Assembly: GCA_964536375.1 (NCBI GenBank)
Contig: CAZHXF010000042.1
Span: forward strand, 1 to 22,989
Origin: Desulfuromonas sp964536375
GTDB taxonomy: Bacteria > Desulfobacterota > Desulfuromonadia > Desulfuromonadales > Desulfuromonadaceae
Length of the DNA: 22,989 nucleotides
Reading direction: 5' to 3'
Part shown: one piece after another, positions 15,602-22,257 of the stretch
Position numbering within the stretch: the stretch's first letter is position 1
How the letters are laid out: each line of letters opens with the position of its first letter
Notes under the pieces: model-generated
Seen by the model: the letters and a program-made list of their open reading frames with translations, nothing else
Database searches by the model: none
What the model was told of the DNA's origin: nothing
Translations under genes and position numbers: made by a program

Positions 15602-16912
15602 CTACCTCTCACGATCACGATAATTGATTACTATCGGACAACCCAGAAAACCAAAAGGCTCACGAATTTTATTGGCAATGTAGCGCCGGTAAGAAAAATG
15701 TACGCCCTCTTCCTTGTTGACAAAAATTGTGAAGGTCGGCGGGCGCACTGCGGTCTGCGTTATATAAAAAAACTTTACCCTTTTACCATGATACATTGAC
15801 GGCTGATGCGCCTGTTCAGCTGCCTGTAAAACATTATTCAACGCTGAGGTGCTGATTTTACGATTAAACTGAAGAGCGACCTCTTCAACGGTATCCATGA
15901 TTTTAGCTACCCGCTGCCCAGTCAACGCCGAGACAAACATAACTGGCACAAAAGGGAGAAACTTGAACTGCATCCGCACTTCTTCGGTAAACTTCTTCAC
16001 GCTGTAGTTGTCTTTAGTAATGGTGTCCCACTTATTAACCACTAAAATAATCGCGCGTCCCCGATCAAAAGCATACCCGGCTATGGTTAAGTCCTGCTCG
16101 GTTATACCCTCTTCAGCGTCAATGAGCAGCATAACCACATGTGCGCGATCCATCCCCTTTAACGCTTGAATGATGGAGTATTTTTCCAACTTTTGGCTAA
16201 CCCGCCCTTTGCGACGAATACCAGCCGTGTCTATCAGAGTATAGGGTTTACCATTATAGACAAAAGGGGTATCGACACTGTCACGAGTAGTACCTGCGGT
16301 AGGATTAGCAACCACTCTCTCATAGCCCAACATCTTGTTAACTAAAGATGACTTGCCAACATTAGGTCGACCTATAACCGCCAGTCGCACCTCGTGCTCT
16401 GCATCATCTTCTTGCACAACAGGAGGCAATTCAGCCTGAATTGCCTCAACAAGGTCACCAACCCCGCGCCCATGTTCAGCAGATATAGAAAAATAATGTT
16501 CAATACCCAAGCCATAAAATTCGATGGACTCGTCTTCCTGACGATCACCATCTACTTTATTCACCACGTAAAAAATAGGCTTTTTCACCCGGCGCAACAT
16601 CTGCGCTACCTCTTGATCTGATGGCGTCAGCCCTTGACGGGCATCCATGACGAGCAGGATAATATCTGCTTCCTCTATAGCTAACTGCGACTGTTCCCGC
16701 ATCTGCACCAACATACGTTCTTCACTGACCGGTTCAAAGCCGCCGGTGTCGATTAACGTGAACGGAATATTGTAGCGGGTGACATCCGCATAGTTACGAT
16801 CGCGGGTAACCCCAGGGAAATTTTCCACTATGGCCTTACGCTGACCGAATATTCTATTAAACAGAGTCGATTTACCCACATTGGGACGACCTACAATTGC
16901 GACAACAGCCAT
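15602..16912 (-). CDS. der: Ribosome-assembly GTPase Der (EngA)
   Basis: Der is an essential double GTPase needed for 50S subunit maturation. The 436-residue protein has two G domains in tandem: GRPNVGKS at residues 8-15 with DTGG (55-58) and NKVD (118-121), and a second GRPNVGKS at 181-188 with DTAGIRRKGRV and NKWD. A C-terminal KH-like domain (from about 355) includes KRVKFFYITQTAVRPPTFTI. The tandem arrangement is diagnostic. AGAGG lies six bases before the ATG. It follows era by 64 bases and is likely the third gene of an rnc-era-der unit. All G motifs look intact. Confidence 0.97.
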   Translation of the reverse strand: MAVVAIVGRPNVGKSTLFNRIFGQRKAIVENFPGVTRDRNYADVTRYNIPFTLIDTGGFEPVSEERMLVQMREQSQLAIEEADIILLVMDARQGLTPSDQEVAQMLRRVKKPIFYVVNKVDGDRQEDESIEFYGLGIEHYFSISAEHGRGVGDLVEAIQAELPPVVQEDDAEHEVRLAVIGRPNVGKSSLVNKMLGYERVVANPTAGTTRDSVDTPFVYNGKPYTLIDTAGIRRKGRVSQKLEKYSIIQALKGMDRAHVVMLLIDAEEGITEQDLTIAGYAFDRGRAIILVVNKWDTITKDNYSVKKFTEEVRMQFKFLPFVPVMFVSALTGQRVAKIMDTVEEVALQFNRKISTSALNNVLQAAEQAHQPSMYHGKRVKFFYITQTAVRPPTFTIFVNKEEGVHFSYRRYIANKIREPFGFLGCPIVINYRDRER

Positions 16913-16976
16913 TTAGTGCCTCTTTAATACTTATCAAAAAACAAAGTAACTTAATTCCACCAAGTTTGAACGAAAA

Positions 16977-17876
16977 CTACTCGTAGCCAAACTCACGCAA
17001 CATATGATCCGAGTCCATCCAATTTTTTTTAACCTTGATAAACAACTCCAGAAAAACCCTCGTCCCCAAAAAGCGCTCTATTTCATGCCGTGAAGACTCT
17101 CCCAAGGTGCGAATCATTGACCCACCCTTACCGACCAGAATACGCTTATGCGCATCGCGACCAACATGAATTACCGCCTGAATAGCGACTAAATCTTTAC
17201 CTGGGCGCTCTTCAAAACTTTCCACCAGAACGGCAACCCCATATGGAACTTCCTGATGTGTTTTACGCAATATCTGCTCACGAATCATCTCAGCAACGAT
17301 AAAGCGTTCCGGCAAATCGGTTACCATATCTTCCGGATAATATAATGGACCAACAGGCAACGCGGCACTAACCAATGAAACCAACCGCTCTACCCCTTCA
17401 CCAGTAAAAGCTGACACCGGGACAATCTCTTTAAAAGCAAAACGCTCAGAATAGGCTTTAATTAAAGGCAGAAGCTTATCCTTAGCGACCACATCTACTT
17501 TATTTATGACCAGAATAACCGGCACATCACCTTTGGCCAGAATATCCAAAATGTACGCATCGCCACCACCTACACGGTCTTTTGCTTCAACTAAAAACAA
17601 CACAATATCCACACCACGACACGCAGCCAATGCCTGATCAACCATATATTTATTCAATTTATCCGTTGCTTTATGAATCCCCGGCGTATCAAGAAACAGC
17701 ACCTGAGCGCTTTCGGTGGTATGAATTCCTAGAATTCTGTTGCGCGTAGTTTGTGGTTTGTTGGCAGTAATGGCAATTTTTTGCCCCAATATTTGATTAA
17801 GTAGGGTTGATTTACCTACGTTAGGGCGACCCACGATAGAAACAAATCCTGATTTAAATTCTTTTTTGCTATTCAC
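16977..17876 (-). CDS. era: GTPase Era
   Basis: Era binds the 3' end of 16S rRNA and helps mature the 30S subunit. The 299-residue product has the G1 loop GRPNVGKS (16-23), the switch region NKPQTTRNRILGI (39-51), G3 DTPG (63-66) and G4 NKVD. A C-terminal KH domain has the GKGG loop in RILVGKGGSMIRTLGE. The start is GTG (17876), with AAAGG eight bases upstream. It follows rnc by 26 bases, the widespread rnc-era arrangement linking rRNA processing with subunit assembly. Length is normal. Confidence 0.97.
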   Translation of the reverse strand: MNSKKEFKSGFVSIVGRPNVGKSTLLNQILGQKIAITANKPQTTRNRILGIHTTESAQVLFLDTPGIHKATDKLNKYMVDQALAACRGVDIVLFLVEAKDRVGGGDAYILDILAKGDVPVILVINKVDVVAKDKLLPLIKAYSERFAFKEIVPVSAFTGEGVERLVSLVSAALPVGPLYYPEDMVTDLPERFIVAEMIREQILRKTHQEVPYGVAVLVESFEERPGKDLVAIQAVIHVGRDAHKRILVGKGGSMIRTLGESSRHEIERFLGTRVFLELFIKVKKNWMDSDHMLREFGYE

Positions 17877-17902
17877 AAATCTAACCTTTAGTAATTAATT
17901 AT

Positions 17903-18604
17903 TCAGTTTACTGACTCAAAGTTTTCCAACGCCAAACAAGCGGCCTGCTGCTGTGCCGCCTTCTTACTGCTGCCAACACCCTTCCCCAACGCCTTACCAT
18001 CACAGAACACCACAACTGCATACTGACGTTGGTGGTCTGGACCAGAGACATCGGTTAATTCATAAGTTGGCGCATAACCATACTGTGCCTGAGCCAACTC
18101 CTGCAAACGTGTTTTATAGTCCTGTGACTCGCGCCCGGCGACTTGTATCGCCGCCTCTTCGAACAATGAAACAAGAACCATGCGTGCTGCTTCCCAACCC
18201 GCATCAAGAAATATAGCGCCCAAAACAGCCTCAAGGGCATTAGCTAACAGATTATCCTTGTCTTGACCACCACTGCGGCGCTCACCACGACCAAGGAGCA
18301 AATAACTACCCAACTGCAAACGCCGTGCAACTTCAGCTAGAGCGACAGCACTGACTAATTCAGCGCGAATACGCGACAGCTCCCCTTCAGGCAAGTGTGG
18401 ATAATGAAGATACAAAAAATCCGCCATTACCAGATCCAACACCGCGTCGCCAAGAAACTCCTGACGTTCATTGCAAGCAGCCGGTTCACGTAATTGCTCG
18501 TTGGCAAAAGATTTATGCGTCAATGCCTTGCGCAATAATTCTTCACTAATAAACGTATAGCCCAGACGTTGTTGTAATTTAACCAACGATTTCCCGTAAT
18601 CCAC
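17903..18604 (-). CDS. rnc: Ribonuclease III
   Basis: RNase III cleaves double-stranded RNA, including rRNA precursors. The 233-residue protein has the catalytic domain signature NERQEFLGDAVLD (Glu46, Glu49, Asp53, matching E. coli Glu38, Glu41, Asp45 with a constant offset of 8) and GELSRIRAELVS. A C-terminal double-stranded RNA-binding domain runs from about residue 160 (DYKTRLQELAQAQYGYAPTY, later GVGSSKKAAQQQAA). In the second metal-binding motif the residue aligned with E. coli Asp114 is Asn122 (LLANALEAVLGAIFLD), while Glu125 (E. coli Glu117) is kept. The start codon is GTG with GGAG eight bases upstream. It is first in the rnc-era-der order. Confidence 0.95.
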   Translation of the reverse strand: MDYGKSLVKLQQRLGYTFISEELLRKALTHKSFANEQLREPAACNERQEFLGDAVLDLVMADFLYLHYPHLPEGELSRIRAELVSAVALAEVARRLQLGSYLLLGRGERRSGGQDKDNLLANALEAVLGAIFLDAGWEAARMVLVSLFEEAAIQVAGRESQDYKTRLQELAQAQYGYAPTYELTDVSGPDHQRQYAVVVFCDGKALGKGVGSSKKAAQQQAACLALENFESVN

Positions 18605-19088
18605 TACCTAGTCTCCAGTTCACGTTCAGCCCCGGCACACCCACTTACTAATCAATCCAGAGTGCTGAGTATAATCATAAATATTTCACAATACGCGGCT
18701 ATCTCCAATAACACAATCGCATATTGCGTACCAAGCTTAGCAATTGGTTTTCAGTAAACCCTAAACATTGGTCTTTTATGGTATCTTCTGGACAGAAAAT
18801 AGATTTTCATACCAGCAAACTCATAAATCAGGTATGCAAATGAAATAAAAACATAGGTAAAACTGTAACAACGCGCTCAACAATTCGTGCAGCTTTTAAA
18901 CAGGGGGAGAATAGCCTTTGGTTTCACCATAAGGTTTCCCGGGCACCCTTTATAAAAGAGTTAATTGCACACTCTTACAGTTTCAAAAAAACCTGAAGTT
19001 CTTGACATTAGGATCAAAAGTCGCCCACTTTGCCGCAGATACAATCAGGACTTAATAGAGCAATAACCAAAACTTCTATTTTTCAATC
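18605..19088. other. 484-base non-coding stretch upstream of rnc
   Basis: I see no gene or tRNA here. The rnc promoter should be at its left end: a TATACT-type -10 occurs on the minus strand near 18670-18677, but without a convincing -35. Around 18900-18955 there is a GC-richer patch with an imperfect hairpin (CCTTTGG, loop, CCATAAGG) next to a GGGGGAG and TTTCCC pair, which might be a structured RNA. I do not recognise a known riboswitch or 6S/tmRNA signature. Confidence 0.4.
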
Positions 19089-19367
19089 TTAACGGTACAC
19101 CTCATCATGGCTATCAACGTCAATTAAAACGAGACATTCACCCTCAACAACAATTTCAAGAGTTATCCGATAACTAACATTAATCGCAACAGAATGGAGA
19201 TCACTTAAAGCCCCCCTCAATCCATGCAACCGGAGAGATGGATGACATGGATCAATCTCCAGCAACTTTAATGTTTTTTCATATTGCTGTTCAAGATCAG
19301 GATGCTTTTTCAAAAAGCGTGCAGCACGTTTGTTGTAACCAGGGGTATAAATGATACGATATTTCAT
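19089..19367 (-). CDS. RelE/ParE-superfamily toxin (YafQ-like)
   Basis: Small toxins of this fold usually cleave mRNA on the ribosome (RelE/YafQ branch) or inhibit gyrase (ParE branch). The 92-residue basic protein begins MKYRIIYTPGYNKRAARFLK and has SLRLHGLRGALSDLHSVAIN and VSYRITLEIV. It ends LIDVDSHDEVYR, matching the C-terminal G/S-HDEVY pattern of YafQ-like mRNA interferases. The ATG overlaps the antitoxin stop by 4 bases and there is no Shine-Dalgarno, so translation is probably coupled. The antitoxin-first order and Phd-type partner support the toxin call. Ribosome-dependent RNase activity is inferred from family only. Confidence 0.85.
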   Translation of the reverse strand: MKYRIIYTPGYNKRAARFLKKHPDLEQQYEKTLKLLEIDPCHPSLRLHGLRGALSDLHSVAINVSYRITLEIVVEGECLVLIDVDSHDEVYR

Positions 19368-19624
19368 TGTTTAATAGTGTGTAGGCGCAACAAGTGCCCA
19401 TCGACACTTTCTTCAATCCCCTTGCCTTCGGCAATTTCACGACGTGCCTGATATAGTGCCGCCTCAAGCTCACAGACCCGCAAACGGTTGTAAGTCTCCA
19501 TATCCATAACAACATAACGCCCTTTGCCCCGGACCGAAATAGTTGCTTCATCCTGAGCTTTGAGTGCCGCATCAATGGACGCCACCCCACGTAACTTCAA
19601 CTCGTTTGCTGTAATAATATTCAT
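19364..19624 (-). CDS. Phd/YefM-family antitoxin
   Basis: This antitoxin should bind the downstream RelE-type toxin and repress the shared promoter. The 86-residue product starts MNIITANELKLRGVASIDAA and has the Phd-type core ISVRGKGRYVVMDMETYNRL (residues about 29-48), followed by a helical, charged C-terminal part (ELEAALYQARREIAEGKGIE) expected to wrap the toxin. AAGGGG stands six bases before the ATG. It is encoded immediately upstream of the toxin with a 4-base overlap. A TTGACC-17-TACGAT promoter lies about 40-65 bases upstream. Family assignment rests on the core motif and context. Confidence 0.85.
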   Translation of the reverse strand: MNIITANELKLRGVASIDAALKAQDEATISVRGKGRYVVMDMETYNRLRVCELEAALYQARREIAEGKGIEESVDGHLLRLHTIKQ

Positions 19625-19660
19625 AAAACACCCCTTTTCACACCAGAAACAACACTTTTA

Positions 19661-19689
19661 ATCGTACCGTTAATTTTCAAGGAGGTCAA
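19661..19689 (-). promoter_or_regulatory. Candidate promoter of the Phd/RelE-type module
   Basis: Minus-strand TTGACC and TACGAT are separated by 17 bases, ending about 37 bases before the antitoxin start. This is a reasonable consensus match; no clear operator palindrome was seen. Confidence 0.5.
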
Positions 19690-19757
19690 ATCTTAAACTC
19701 GATTGCTCGATTACAGAAGCAATGGAAAGGATAATAGGTGAAATTAAAAAATGAGGA

Positions 19758-19859
19758 CTATAGTCTTTTTTTTAGTCTCTGGATGACTTCATGATCCGGT
19801 CTGATTTTCAAAACCAATTCAAAAGCTTTGGACTTTGATTTATCCGAACTTATCAGTTC
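19758..19859 (-). pseudogene. Possible C-terminal remnant of a TPR-type protein
   Basis: The minus strand reads ELISSDKSKSKAF then ELVLKIRPDHEVIQRLKKRL and a stop. The ending resembles the last helix pair of tetratricopeptide proteins (A-L-K-I-x-P-D-H-E). No start or longer domain is present, and the reading is cut upstream by the dispersed repeat at 19855. It may be a gene tail left behind by rearrangement, or chance. Confidence 0.25.
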
Positions 19860-19895
19860 CCCGTCCGCCCTTTTCCGTGTGCGTCCGTGGCTAAA
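19855..19895. repeat. Dispersed repeat family A, copy 1
   Basis: A 41-base sequence containing cttttccgtgtgcgtccgtg and ending ggctaaa. It matches 22176-22216 in the same orientation with two mismatches. It is non-coding and lies in the gap between toxin-antitoxin modules. Confidence 0.85.
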
Positions 19896-19933
19896 TCGAT
19901 TAAATAAAAAAGTATTTCCAGTCCAATAGTTTT

Positions 19934-20039
19934 TTAACAGGGATGGACAGGATGTTCAGGATTCTACACCTGAATCAAAGCCGTTGACTTTATCCTGCCT
20001 ATCCTGAATATCCCTGTAAATATAGCCTTTGACCTTATG
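19934..20039. repeat. Dispersed palindromic repeat family B, copy 1
   Basis: The left arm ttaacagggatggacaggat and the right arm (ending atatccctgta, 20008-20018) are imperfect inverted repeats about 85 bases apart, so the unit can fold as a long hairpin. The middle (ggattct, cctgaatcaaa, ccgttga) is shared with copy 2 at 22066. A further shared tail, gcctttga, follows at 20024-20031. Confidence 0.85.
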
Positions 20040-20098
20040 AGCTTGACCCATAAATTAATTCACCATTGAAAAACTAAAGACCTGTCCCATAGTTCCAA

Positions 20099-20518
20099 CT
20101 AGGGTACATGTTTCCAGTCATAAACCTGCTGACCAAATTCTTTAAAATCATCCAAATGCACCGTAATAATCATATAAACGATCTGCCAATCTATGCTCTG
20201 ATATTCATGCACAGAAATATTACGAAACCCAACAGCCTTTTTCATCCGCTCGCAAGTAGCAGTCGAAATAACTTTCAACTGGCATAAGCGATCAAAACTC
20301 TGTGACATGGAGGTTGGTGGTGGTGTATTAAAGTCGGCAATAATATGACTCGCAATATCAACACATACTTGAACAGCACGGGTCAAATTTAATGAGATGA
20401 TATCCTGTTTATCCAGATCATTTTCAAGAGCTTCGGCACTCTGCGGTATTTTAGACTGAATCCGAGCAAGACATCGCTGCAAAGAATCTAACTTAGCCAA
20501 GATTATTGTCGAAGCCAT
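20099..20518 (-). CDS. hepT: HEPN toxin HepT
   Basis: HepT is a HEPN-domain ribonuclease kept inactive by the nucleotidyltransferase MntA, which in characterised systems adds AMP to a tyrosine of the active-site motif. The 139-residue all-helical protein (DUF86 family) has the motif RX4HXY as RNISVHEY (Arg99, His104, Tyr106), so the catalytic Arg/His and the modifiable Tyr are all present. The ATG lies inside the end of mntA (16-base overlap), with GGAG and AAGGA within the mntA coding sequence as ribosome-binding site. The gene order mntA-hepT is that of known pairs. It appears intact. Confidence 0.9.
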   Translation of the reverse strand: MASTIILAKLDSLQRCLARIQSKIPQSAEALENDLDKQDIISLNLTRAVQVCVDIASHIIADFNTPPPTSMSQSFDRLCQLKVISTATCERMKKAVGFRNISVHEYQSIDWQIVYMIITVHLDDFKEFGQQVYDWKHVP

Positions 20519-20949
20519 TCCTTACTCCTATGTTCAATAATTCGCCGATAATACGGCATCATATCGACCTGATTGTACCATAATCGCTTCATCAATCCGG
20601 CATAAAGATCATGATCGCTATTTTTCAGAATTCTTCCGCTACACAATGCTTGCTCTAAAATAGGGCCAGAAACCGCTTGAAGGTCAACCAAGTCAACTTC
20701 TCGTCCAAGAGCACAAGAAAGGGCAACTGCGATATTACAACGAGACTCAACAGAAAGAATTTTTGTTGAGGCTACGCCAATATCCACATCACTTTGCGCT
20801 GTCAAACGACCTTTAGCGGCAGAACCAAACAACGTAGCAAATAGCACCTGCGGAAAATCGGTCAACACGACAGAGATCACCTTATCCACCCGCACAGGTT
20901 CACGATCGTTCCCATCAATTTTTATTGGCTGATTCAATTTTTCCGACAA
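20503..20949 (-). CDS. mntA: MNT-domain nucleotidyltransferase antitoxin MntA
   Basis: MntA neutralises HepT by AMPylating (in some systems oligo-AMPylating) its active-site tyrosine. The 148-residue protein carries the minimal nucleotidyltransferase signature GSX10DXD as GSAAKGRLTAQSDVD (Gly42-Ser43, Asp54, Asp56), and a likely third carboxylate in EVDLVDL (Asp86 or Asp89). The C-terminal helix region includes YNQVDMMPYYRRIIEHRSKE. The start codon is TTG (20949) preceded by AGGGGG five bases upstream; no ATG would include the full fold. It overlaps hepT by 16 bases. Active-site residues are complete, so I expect a working antitoxin. Confidence 0.9.
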   Translation of the reverse strand: MSEKLNQPIKIDGNDREPVRVDKVISVVLTDFPQVLFATLFGSAAKGRLTAQSDVDIGVASTKILSVESRCNIAVALSCALGREVDLVDLQAVSGPILEQALCSGRILKNSDHDLYAGLMKRLWYNQVDMMPYYRRIIEHRSKEWLRQ

Positions 20950-21308
20950 CTCTACCCCCTAAATCAAAATGGAATAACCATCTGAATGCACCTGCTGCCA
21001 CCGGAATCACCCTGGATAAGATCTAATTTCAAGCTAAGACAAAATTCTTTTGATTTTTAACCTTATCCGATGTTATCAAATTGTATCAGCGGCTAAAACA
21101 GCCCGTGACCTGCAAGCTACAAACGTTTTCCTGAGTAGCACTAATCTTCCGCTCTGGTTCTATTCCCCGTATTCGTCATGCTCGCGAAAGCGGGTATCCA
21201 GAGGTTTTGCATTGACTTCTAGACTCCCGCCTGCGCGAGAGTGACGACCTTTGTGGCGATAGCGGAAGATTGGTATTAATTAGGAACATTTTTGGCCTCT
21301 GGATTACC
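20950..21308. other. Intergenic stretch holding a nested-palindrome element
   Basis: The 359 bases hold no convincing gene. The right half is occupied by the palindromic element at 21140-21274. In the left half I see only very short open frames and no promoter strong enough to name for mntA-hepT. Confidence 0.6.
21140..21274. repeat. Nested palindromic element, MITE-like, with dRS3-like core
   Basis: Outer arms actaatcttccgct (21140-21153) and agcggaagattggt (21261-21274) are inverted repeats with one mismatch in 14. Inside, 21175-21245 starts gtcatgctcgcgaaagcggg and ends cccgcctgcgcgagagtgac, again inverted. The inner part resembles the widespread proteobacterial repeat built on attcccgcgaaagcgggaat (similar to neisserial dRS3). 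There is no coding capacity. Confidence 0.75.
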
Positions 21309-21629
21309 CTAGGGCAAAAGCAAAAAGTCATCTCGTAAACATTCAACCTGATGCATACGCTCATGCAAGATGGTAACAATACCGATATTAGCGTTACTAA
21401 GATGGCGCCAATAAACAAAATGTTTTTCATATCTAAAGAAAAAACCAGTGACTCCGAACTCAGCGGGTATCGGACGTGAAAGAACCTCATGCGTTGTTAT
21501 CTTTGTAAAAACATCAAACAGTCCGACAATATAATGATCAGCCTGTTCTGCGCCCCATTGACTCAAAGTGTATTGATAAATTTCATCAATCCTATGCGAA
21601 GCAGCATCCTGGACTAAAAAGCGCGTCAT
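21309..21629 (-). CDS. parE: ParE-family toxin
   Basis: ParE-type toxins usually poison DNA gyrase. The product (106 residues from ATG 21629) has the family layout: N-terminal helices with AASHRIDEIYQYTLSQWGAE and QADHYIVGLFDVF, then a beta sheet with FFFRYEKHFVYWRH and a C-terminal IGIVTILHERMHQ. The in-frame TTG at 21632 is one codon upstream, but the ATG in the TGATG junction with the antitoxin stop is preferred. There is no Shine-Dalgarno, so translation is probably coupled to parD. Gyrase as the target is inferred from family membership and not visible in sequence. Confidence 0.87.
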   Translation of the reverse strand: MTRFLVQDAASHRIDEIYQYTLSQWGAEQADHYIVGLFDVFTKITTHEVLSRPIPAEFGVTGFFFRYEKHFVYWRHLSNANIGIVTILHERMHQVECLRDDFLLLP

Positions 21630-21889
21630 CAAACTTGCTTAACCAGATTGCGCTTAATAACTTCCGCAGCGGTTAACGTAGCATAAGAGCTCTCAGGAGC
21701 AGAAAAAGCAAGCGTAAGCTCCGCTTTAAGACGGTTAAAAGCCTGTTGTTCCACCCGTTCTTTATCGCGACGGATAAGATCGCGAATATATTCGCTCACA
21801 TTCTCATAGGAGCCAGAGTCACCAACGCTTGCCGCAACAAAATCACTTAACGGCCCGCTAAGCCTAACTGTCATCGTTGTCTGAGCCAT
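21629..21889 (-). CDS. parD: ParD-family ribbon-helix-helix antitoxin
   Basis: This antitoxin dimerises through an N-terminal ribbon-helix-helix DNA-binding domain and covers ParE with its C-terminal helix. The 86-residue product starts MAQTTMTVRLSGPLSDFVAA and has the ParD hallmark SYENVSEYIRDLIRRDKERV followed by an extended helical tail. An upstream ATG (21898) directly abuts GGAGG and is unlikely. The ATG at 21889, nine bases after GGAGG, is the better start. It precedes parE with overlapping stop and start codons. An AT-rich promoter region with a palindrome lies 30-60 bases upstream, consistent with autorepression. Confidence 0.88.
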   Translation of the reverse strand: MAQTTMTVRLSGPLSDFVAASVGDSGSYENVSEYIRDLIRRDKERVEQQAFNRLKAELTLAFSAPESSYATLTAAEVIKRNLVKQV

Positions 21890-21921
21890 AATGACCATCC
21901 TCCAACACGCAACATGTATTT

Positions 21922-21951
21922 ATTATGTTCAATATGTATTACATATATCAA
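21922..21951 (-). promoter_or_regulatory. Candidate parDE promoter with operator palindrome
   Basis: Minus-strand TTGATA and CATAAT are separated by 18 bases. The spacer contains a perfect 15-base palindrome (7+1+7), atatgtattacatat at 21932-21946, and a second short inverted repeat (aacat/atgtt, 21911-21929) overlaps the -10. This is a likely site for ParD autoregulation. Confidence 0.55.
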
Positions 21952-22065
21952 AAAAATAACGGCAGGAAAAGTTCTTTAAACACAAGCCGTTATTTATCAA
22001 CGGCACAATCTGATAAAGAAGTAAATGCCGGTACTATAGTTCATTTTTAACACTAACACCTTAAT

Positions 22066-22170
22066 TTAACAGGAATATACAAGATATTCAGGATTCTAAA
22101 ACCTGAATCAAAACCGTTGATTTTATCCTGCCTATCCTAAATATCCCTGTTAATATTGCCTTTGATTTCA
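22066..22170. repeat. Dispersed palindromic repeat family B, copy 2
   Basis: It shares with copy 1 the core ggattct, acctgaatcaaa, ccgttga, and tttatcctgcctatcct, then atatccctgt and the tail gcctttga. The left arm is more degenerate (ttaacaggaatatacaagat) than in copy 1. It is followed directly by repeat A copy 2. Confidence 0.85.
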
Positions 22171-22175
22171 TCATA

Positions 22176-22216
22176 AGTTTCCCGTCCGCACTTTTCCGTG
22201 TGCGTCCGTGGCTAAA
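22176..22216. repeat. Dispersed repeat family A, copy 2
   Basis: It matches 19855-19895 over 41 bases with two mismatches and in the same orientation, 2.3 kb apart. It is located just past the 3' end of the sugar transferase gene. Confidence 0.85.
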
Positions 22217-22257
22217 ACCACCTTACCGCACCACCTGCGGTCACAAAGGTGTAATAT

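Larger units (their letters stand above)
19625..20098. other. Intergenic stretch between two toxin-antitoxin modules
   Basis: The 474 bases contain the promoter of the Phd/RelE-type module (19661-19689), a possible TPR-protein remnant (19758-19859), one copy of repeat A and one of repeat B. No intact gene is seen. Confidence 0.7.
21899..22257. other. Intergenic stretch between parD and the sugar transferase gene
   Basis: The 359 bases hold the parDE promoter/operator (21911-21951), an inverted pair ataacggc / gccgttat near 21956-21998 that could form a hairpin, repeat B copy 2 and repeat A copy 2. No gene is seen. Confidence 0.65.

Noticed and set aside
18605..19088. Known riboswitch, 6S RNA or tRNA in the long gap upstream of rnc
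   Set aside because: I compared by eye with GEMM, cobalamin, fluoride and 6S patterns and found no match; no cloverleaf is visible.
20964..21056. Short minus-strand frame ending with a GDSGG-containing peptide (trypsin-like motif)
   Set aside because: Only about 30 codons between stops, no start codon context, no catalytic His or Asp region; most likely chance.
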